DNA of 64,000 bases from Anastrepha obliqua (taxonomy: Eukaryota > Arthropoda > Insecta > Diptera > Tephritidae): assembly GCF_027943255.1 (NCBI RefSeq), contig NC_072895.1, positions 71,364,001 to 71,428,000 on the forward strand. The letters are read 5' to 3'. A model generated the notes under the pieces. That model searched no databases. It saw nothing but the letters and a program-made list of their open reading frames with translations, and was not told the origin of the DNA. How positions within the stretch are numbered: the first letter of the stretch is position 1; each line of letters opens with the position of its first letter. The position numbers and the translations under genes are program-made. Positions 57,001 to 64,000 of this stretch are shown here, piece after piece.

Positions 57001-59678
57001 ATAAGTATTTACTCTGTTATAATATCCAGCACGTAGTTGTGGCAGGATTACGCGAATCTTACGATGCAGCTTGAGCTCTTCGCCTGCGATGGATGGAAGA
57101 AATCAAGAGGGTAGAAAGGTGTTAATTGCCTCTGGATGATTCGCTACTCCATCGTATCCAGCTGTTTCCGTGCGGTGTTTTACAGGGATTTAACTTCATT
57201 GAATTCATCCTACTAGCTCCCGGTGTTCAAATTGAAGCAGCATAAAAAGGTATTGACCGGCCGATTGTCTTATATGTTGCCAATAACGTTCCTTTGTGTT
57301 GGCTTCAAGTGCGGTTTGAGGATGATTTTATAAGTAAGAGTGCAAAGCAGCCTAAGTGTATTGTTGTCCTCGTTGGCAGTGACTGTAAGCTAATCTAATC
57401 TAAAAATAGGAATGCATAGTAAACCAAGCCCAACGAAAAAGATAACCTGAACCAGAGCAGAAGTTTCCACAAAAGAAATGTGTGAACTTCCCTTTTGAAC
57501 ATTAAAGATTTTTGCCCAAGCTTCAATAGCAGTTCAATTTTGTATGAAAACCACTGTTTTCGTACAAGCTAAAAAAATATTTTCGTATGATTTCATTCGC
57601 ACACCAATCTACATACATACATACATATGTAAATACATCAAAAACGCGATATCCACTCGTTAAGTTGTGAAAATACGAAAATATGCAAAACGCAAGAAAT
57701 ACCTTATCGGACTAGTCAAGTTCATGTGCGTGACATATCTGCCGCATTGCAGCAAACATTGTACAAACATATTGTATACATGTAGCATATACAGATGCAT
57801 ATACATACATAAGTACACACAATGCTACAATGGTACGCGTGATTAATTTCCCTTTTTTGTGTTTTATTTGCCTTTTTTGTTCATTATTATGCTGTGTTTT
57901 TCGCTTTTATTTCTGTAATTTCTCCATTTTCACTCTTCGTCGGTAGGCCAAATACACCGACGCACCGCCAAATGCACAAATGTGCGACAACACAGCTACT
58001 GTTACAGCTACCGCCGGCGGCGACACTGTCATGTAAATAGTAAACGGAAATTTAATTAAATTCTAAACACGCAGCTGCTACCGCAAAACAATTGTCAGCT
58101 GTTACTAACATTGACATACCCTTCAAATATATGCACAAATACATACTTACAGCTATACGAGTATTAGATACTTGGACGCCACCGACGCCACCGACGCTAC
58201 ACAGTGAAACACCCAACGCAAATGGGAAACAGAATTTGGAGTAAGCATACATGCGTGTGTGTGCGTGTACCTACAGTTGTTAAATTAAGGTATATACATA
58301 CGTACACGTCTCCTGCCTCATGCAACAGTATCAAAAATGACATCTACAACACCACTAACTGAGACATACCAGAGGTAAGAAAATTAATGTAGCGGCCGCC
58401 AAACTGTTGAGCTATGAACACACTATAAAACGCTTTTAATTGCTTACTAACAGTGGCATACATACCTACATACCCACAGGTGTACAAGATTACAATTTTT
58501 TTATTTGCCATCACATTTTAAGCTTTTGCGTACATAAAGTCTCCCTGGACTAATGAACTAGCATTGAAGATATTTTTATGCGTCCGTTTTGAGGTAGTGG
58601 GACACTGGGTTAGATTTTTGTTTGTAACTAATTAACAGAATCAATTAATCTCCTCTGTGTTATTGTACCCAAATGCAGCAAATGTATTTACATGCATACA
58701 TGCATAAGAATATGTGCACACAGATGGAGATGTAGAGGTGGATACACAAATATGTACGCCTACTAAAACACCAAAGTGTGGAATTCGAAGAGCGCCATTT
58801 GACTTCCTGAGGCTGAACGCACTCAGTTGAATATTTGGCACTTAAGGCCATAATCAGCTTAATTTCCACTTTTGATCTTTATTGGTTTTAGGAAATACTA
58901 AGGCCAACTACCATGGAGAATGTGCAACAAGTTACGCCTACAAATATTTCTATGCAGTTTTAGAGCGGTGAATTGAATCCAAATTATTAACTTTGCCCAT
59001 ATAAAAAAACCAGCTCCCTCCTTAGTATATTGCATACTTATTATTTTTCAATTAATAACAATAGGATATTACCTCAATGCAAGCCCAATTTTGACTTTTT
59101 TCCTTTTTGTTTTTAAATGTTCATTGGTTTTGTATGAAAGTATACCTCATTGCCTAACAAAAACCAAAACTTTTCATCTCTATTCCACCTTTTTTAATTG
59201 GAATTTCTAGAAAGTTTCTTAGTATGCAGTTTTATAGATTATGCGATTTTGGTGTGATAAAAGCAGATTTGATGTTGCTACAAAATGTCTCCACACAAAA
59301 AAAATGTCGTGCATTCGTTGTATAGAGAAAAATATTAGAAAAAATATACAAAAATAATGAACAATCCAAACAAAATAAGCCAAATAGTTAAAATTGATCA
59401 AAGTGTTGAGGTTTTATCAGTTTGTCGTCTTTATGCAAATTTTTTATAAAAATCGTGTAAACCAAAGTTTGAAATCTTTAAATTATTCATCGGTACTTTT
59501 GAAGTACCCAGTTTAATAGTTCATTCAATTTCAATGCAAGTTTGAAGTGGCTAAATTTTCGTTTTGACTATTGAAATCTTTTTTTATTTTTATTGGCGGG
59601 CTTTTGCATGTTTCTTTCTTGTAGTTTTGTTACGTAGTTTTGAAATTATTCGGGTAAATGCAACGGCATTTCCATATA
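57001..59678. other. No gene seen; CATA microsatellites and a short CCACCGACG repeat
   Basis: CATA/TATG runs lie at 57610-57635, 57795-57815 and 58685-58705, and a three-unit ccaccgacg run at 58181-58197. 57000-57410 may hold more retroelement debris, but I cannot name it. Confidence 0.4.
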
Positions 59679-59681
59679 ATA

Positions 59682-60662
59682 CTGTGGGCAAAAAGTAAGG
59701 TGAATTTGGTTGTAAAATGAAAAATCTTTATTTATTCTTGTCATCCCCTTCAAAATAATCCCCCCTCGATGAAATACACTTATGCCGATTTTTCCAATCT
59801 CCGAAACATGTCAAATAGTCCATTTCCGGTATAGCCATCAGCACCTTCTTCGATTCAGCTTTTATCTCCTCACTCGACTCGAAACGCGTTCCCCGGAGTG
59901 GTCTCTTGAGTTTTGGGAAGCCAGAAGTCACACGGAGCCAAATCAGGCTAATACGTTGGTTGCGGAACGATATGCGTGGAATTTTTGGCGAAATGGTCAC
60001 GAAGAACGAGTGCAGTGTGAGACGGTGCATTATCATGATGCAAAAGCCAAGAGTTGTTGGCCCATAATTATGGTCTTTTTAGACGAACTGCTTCACGAAA
60101 ACGACGCATAACGCTCAAATAATATTCCTTATTAACAGTTTGGCCAGGTGGAAGGAATTTATAGTGCACCACACCACGAAAATCGAAAAAAACTTTCATC
60201 ATGACCTTTATTTTTGAACGACTTTGACGTGCTCTTTTCGGTCTGGCCTCGCCTTTAGCACGATATTCGCTTGATTGGTCGGTTGTTTCAGGGTCGTAAG
60301 CATAAATCCAAGTCTCATCTCCCATAATGATGCATTTGAGCTTGATAGTCTGAAAGCATTGTTTCACACACATCAACGCGACGACTTTTTTCCAAGAAAT
60401 TGGAAGTTTTCGGTACTAACCAAGATTTGACTTTTCGTAGGCCCAAATGGGCTCAATCAAATCAGACATTGTAAAAATCGAAAACTGCACTCTTGGTCGT
60501 TTGGTAAACACAAGCGTAAATATATTACTGATAATGACATTCACATGAAAGTTGGCCCAGATGTTATTAACAGTGCTGCCACCTCTTGAAAAAAAATAAC
60601 TAGAGCGAAATTTTAATCCCGCGAAGTTTGACAAATAAATTCACCTTACTTTTTGCCCACAG
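59682..60662 (-). mobile_element. Deleted mariner with perfect 26-bp inverted repeats
   Basis: ctgtgggcaaaaagtaaggt plus gaattt occurs at 59682-59707 and, inverted, at 60637-60662 without mismatch. TA lies at 59680-59681 and 60663-60664. At 981 bp it lacks about 300 bp, mostly the helix-turn-helix coding region. Confidence 0.95.
59728..60480 (-). pseudogene. mariner transposase lacking most of the DNA-binding domain
   Basis: From the start near 60472 (MSDLIEPIWAYEKSNLG-stop) only a stub of the N-terminus remains. The catalytic part runs QTIKLKCIIMGDETWIYAYD (first Asp), KIKVMMKVFFDFRGVVHYKF and QTVNKEYYLSVMRRFREAVR, then after a shift NNSWLLHHDNAPSHTALVLR (second Asp) and YxPDLAPCDF (third; a TAG replaces the Ser codon), 34 residues apart. 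It ends CFGDWKNRHKCISSRGDYFE. All three catalytic Asp survive, but the frame is broken at least twice. Confidence 0.9.
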
Positions 60663-60664
60663 TA

Positions 60665-62710
60665 TTAGTAATCGTGGACGAAATCTTTTTTCTGTTATTT
60701 TGTTTAGTATTAACTACTTTGTTGCTTTTGAAGAAGAAATCGCCAATATTTTATACAAAACAGGTCGGACATGTAAGTGACTGCAACAAAATCTGTTGTA
60801 TACTAGCAAATTTTATATGAATTTTGCCCATATAATAAAAAAAATACTTTATTTAAAGAGGGAAATATCTGTAATTAAACTATACAATACAGATTATATA
60901 GAAATTATTACATACAAAATAGTTTGACCATTATTTTTTGTTTGCAATAAAAAAGCAATCATACCATACCGACCTAAATTAAAACACTGTGTCAGATAAT
61001 ATCAGTATTGACTAAAATTTTTTAACGAAGTATTAAGTCTTAAGTTATTTCTTGTGTAGTAATTCTGAAGAAAATGGTCGACGTAGTAAAACAAGTTTTT
61101 TCCTATACAAATTTATCAATATTGTTAATTTTTTCTCGCCACTCATTGTCTAATTGCCATATTGAATAGAATGGAAGCTTATGTGTACTTAATAGGCATC
61201 AATGCTGAAGAAAAAGTTGATGAAATACATTGGAATATTTTATTGGGTTCTTTAAAAAGTTCGGCCACAAATAGAAACAAATGGGTTGAAACTCGATTTT
61301 TGAATTCGATAATCGTTTTATATACTACGACAATTTTATGGCAACTCAAACCAGCGCCGACTTTGTTATTATTTTCTGAAAGTTTGCCTATCCAGTAATA
61401 AAACAGTCGATGGGTTTGAAAAGCTGTACTCACTTGCCGCCTACAAAAAGTAAAAAGAAATGGGGAAAATGTCTGCGCGAAATAAGATATTAATACATGT
61501 AGATTAAATTTTCACCGGAAATATTATCGTAGAGCATCTTAATCCATTACTTACCAACTAAAAATGTCGTTTTGAGTCTTATATCAAAAATCCCCTCAAA
61601 AGGCAAATTTTAAAAGCTTTTATATGCCATAAATGGGATATTTTTTTATATATTTTATGTAACTTTCTGTTACTAAATATAATAATTTGTATGAAGGAGA
61701 TATGATTTGCAAATAAAGCCATACGTTTATTGTAACATCCTTTTACATCCTACGTAAAACACGAATCTCTCTATGATATACTGGTACATTTATAGTTAGT
61801 AAAAGCAATATAATTTAGTAACAAACCGCACAGATTTTGGCGATGCGTAGTTCAAAAACCGAAAAAATTGAGAACACACGACTTTACAAATCGGTGGCCG
61901 ACCTCTAAAACGCAGCTGATTTTAGATAAGGACGAAATGACCTCTGCGAAAGTTATATTTCAATCCATAATTTTGTAAGGAGGTCCTGCCTGGGCTGTTG
62001 TGCAAAAACTTGTATTATTAACTGGAAGATTCGACAAAATAAATTGTTGAAAATGAGGTTTAATTTGTCATGGTACTTTTCAACCACAAATTGGCGTATC
62101 CAAAATGTGATTTTTCTCTCGAATCGTAGTGGTATCTTTTATTGAGTAGTTTAAAGGGTTTGTAATGTTTCCTCATAACGCACATAACAATTTTGCTTAC
62201 ATATGTATATACTGCGTTTTAGTTATGAGCTTCTTCTTTTCTTTCTTCTTTGAAATTTGTTTACGGAGAAAGCTTATTTGTACCAATCATAACAAAACTG
62301 ATCATTCATACAGTGTATTGTAATGAATACTGATAAACAATAGATACCCTCTTCAAATGTACCACATTTGAAATAAATAAATAAATGAACTTAAGATAAG
62401 GTTTCATTAGTGTTGGTTGGAAAACAATTTTCAAGATTATGCTTTTATTTTCTGATCTGAAATTGACTGAATTCCCATCTTTGAAATGCCGCTGAAATGA
62501 AAAAACGAGTGATTTTTAAAATAAATTATTACTGATGATTGCAGAAATATCACACGCGATGAAATGTTAGGGATGAGTCCTTAAACGAGCTAAGACTCTT
62601 CAAATGGTAGTAAAACCCGACTTTATGATATAGAAAGCGAGTGATTAATTATAAATTACTATCGTCTGGACAAATAAAATATGGGCTATCAATAATGGTG
62701 CGCACACTCA
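60665..62710. other. No gene seen
   Basis: AT-rich. The frames at 61162-61433 on opposite strands are mutual shadows without domains. Confidence 0.4.
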
Positions 62711-62711
62711 A

Positions 62712-62854
62712 AAACGTAAACGTTCCCCCGTATCAGCTGATACGATTAAACTACTGAGAGTGCCATGTAAATGAATTCTCACTACCATTCCATTCCGTAG
62801 TATCGTAGATCGTTGTTTTATCGTATCAGCTGATACGGGCGTACGTTTACGTTT
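62712..62854. mobile_element. 143-bp palindromic MITE
   Basis: 40-bp terminal inverted repeats with three mismatches: left aaacgtaaacgttcccccgt..., right read inward aaacgtaaacgtacgcccgt..., each running through the perfect 16-bp palindrome cgtatcagctgatacg (62729-62744 and 62822-62837). A 3-bp CAA flanks both ends and may be the target duplication. The element has no coding capacity, and the superfamily is not identifiable from the ends. Confidence 0.75.
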
Positions 62855-63440
62855 CAAGTAATCATGAATAAATTTAATTAAATAAAGTAAAAAGCCAAAC
62901 CTTTTGCATAACCCAATATTTGCCTAAACTGTCCGAATCATATGCTTCTAGGTTAAATGCACCAATGAAATTATTGCCAATGAAATTTCGTGATTTCAAA
63001 TCCATCATTAAGTTCAAGGCTTCTGTTTGGATTAGCCTACTACAATAGTGTTATTAGATACTTCACCAATAAAAATTCGCGAATTGCAAGAAGAAAATTA
63101 ACGCTTCTATCACAATGGGCGCTTATTTTTATAACAAGCTTATTGGACTTCACTAATTACACATGCGCCATAAAGTTTTATATGATATATGGGAATGGCG
63201 GCATAAGGAGCGGTGCTTCCTTTAGTCAAGTATGACTCAGATACAAATTATAGTTTTACTCTTTTATTCAACCGTTTTTAGCGCGAGTGTGGTAATGCAA
63301 TTTTTGTGAGGGGTTAAGAGTATACCCGTAATTATTTATAAGTTTGTTTGGATCCGATGAATGGCGCTGGAGTCGAGATATTTCTAATAATTATACTAGC
63401 AGTCCGATTTGACTATTATCCAAATCAATTCTTACATATA
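62855..63440. other. No gene seen
   Basis: The 81-codon frame at 62990-63235 has no domain. Confidence 0.4.
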
Positions 63441-64000
63441 TTGTACATTAAATAAAATCATACGTCAGTGATTGCTCACAATCCGTAACTAAAGGTGTTC
63501 TCCAAGGCTCGATTCTCGGCCCACTACTGTTTGTGTTATATATAAATGATCTACAAAGAGTCTGAAAATATTGCGACATTCATGTATACGCAGATGATGT
63601 CCAATTATATGTCAGCTGCCCTTTAGTATCTGCCAATAATTGTATTAATAATCTCAACACTGACTTAGATTACATCAGCAATGGGCTGCTCTTAAATCTC
63701 AGTGCATCGTTATTTACAACTGCAATGAAGTGTAACTGAACAATTCTATTATAAAATTTGTTGACACTGTCACAAATCTGGGAATAATTTTCAATAGAAC
63801 TCTATCGTGGAATAGCCACATGCACAGTGCAACCGGCATGGTATGATTCGTTAATTATGACCTATTCAGCACTTTACTGCAATGAAAATACGATTGCTTT
63901 TAGCTAAAACTTATCCGTTACCAACCCTATGGTTGGTTGCGATAGTCTGTGTTGTAGTATACTTAAAGTCCTCTACAACAACATCGCCAGATATGTGTAT
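63440..64000 (+). mobile_element. Non-LTR reverse transcriptase running off the window
   Basis: KGVLQGSILGPLLFVLYIND (63493-63552) followed by a TGA-type break, then HVYADDVQLYVSCPLVSANN (63582-63640) with an intact YADD. Further on are TVTNLGIIFNRTLSWNSHMH (63768-63828), LRLLLAKT-type and CDSLCCSILKVLYNNIARYV sequences at the edge. It is Jockey-like in order and wording. Stops and shifts make it a pseudogene, and the 3' end lies beyond 64000. Confidence 0.8.

Noticed and set aside
61162..61433. Overlapping 78- and 84-codon frames on opposite strands
   Set aside because: They mirror each other in AT-rich DNA with no domain or context.

Overview
This is A+T-rich eukaryotic DNA, almost certainly from a higher fly. 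A tephritid fruit fly is my best inference, from CATA/TATG microsatellites, many mariner lineages including DD41D transposases, and a tRNA-headed SINE whose body I recall from tephritid sequences. I found no convincing host gene, no functional RNA gene and nothing prokaryotic. Almost everything recognisable is transposable-element debris, much of it nested, separated by AT-rich intergenic or intronic DNA.

0-10 kb: a collapsed non-LTR remnant (2.08-2.95 kb); an element bounded by ~95-120 bp inverted repeats that carries a broken Cys-rich gene (4.8-6.5 kb); a non-LTR C-terminus (7.96-8.25 kb) beside a mini DD41D mariner (8.25-8.83 kb). 10-20 kb: a mariner interrupted by a SINE; a mariner interrupted by a 461-bp solo LTR; a third mariner with 28-bp perfect inverted repeats; a long minus-strand non-LTR element with endonuclease and reverse transcriptase (15.8-17.76 kb); a small non-LTR piece; a SINE body. 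20-31 kb: a DD37D (maT-type) element, a deleted DD41D element, two non-LTR remnants and a near-full-length DD41D element.

31-40 kb: a TTAA-flanked piggyBac-like element containing a mariner that itself holds a 702-bp tandem partial duplication; a non-LTR RNase H tail; a DD41D mariner containing a non-LTR fragment. 40-50 kb: a diverged SINE; a Mos1-like mariner holding a 5'-truncated non-LTR insertion; a non-LTR RNase H/zinc-finger remnant; a mariner with two catalytic Asp changed to Asn; a Jockey fragment; a Tc1 tail. 50-64 kb: a non-LTR cluster (51.8-57 kb) with a 556-codon uninterrupted reverse transcriptase and a SINE nested in an RTE-like copy; a deleted mariner with perfect 26-bp inverted repeats; a palindromic MITE; and a reverse transcriptase running off the right edge.

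Nothing here works as a pathway. The value lies in insertion order: at least seven nested events can be read with target-site duplications that join the host element back together. Every transposase shows at least one disabling lesion, so the elements look dead in cis. The reverse transcriptase at 54.2-55.9 kb is the least damaged reading frame.
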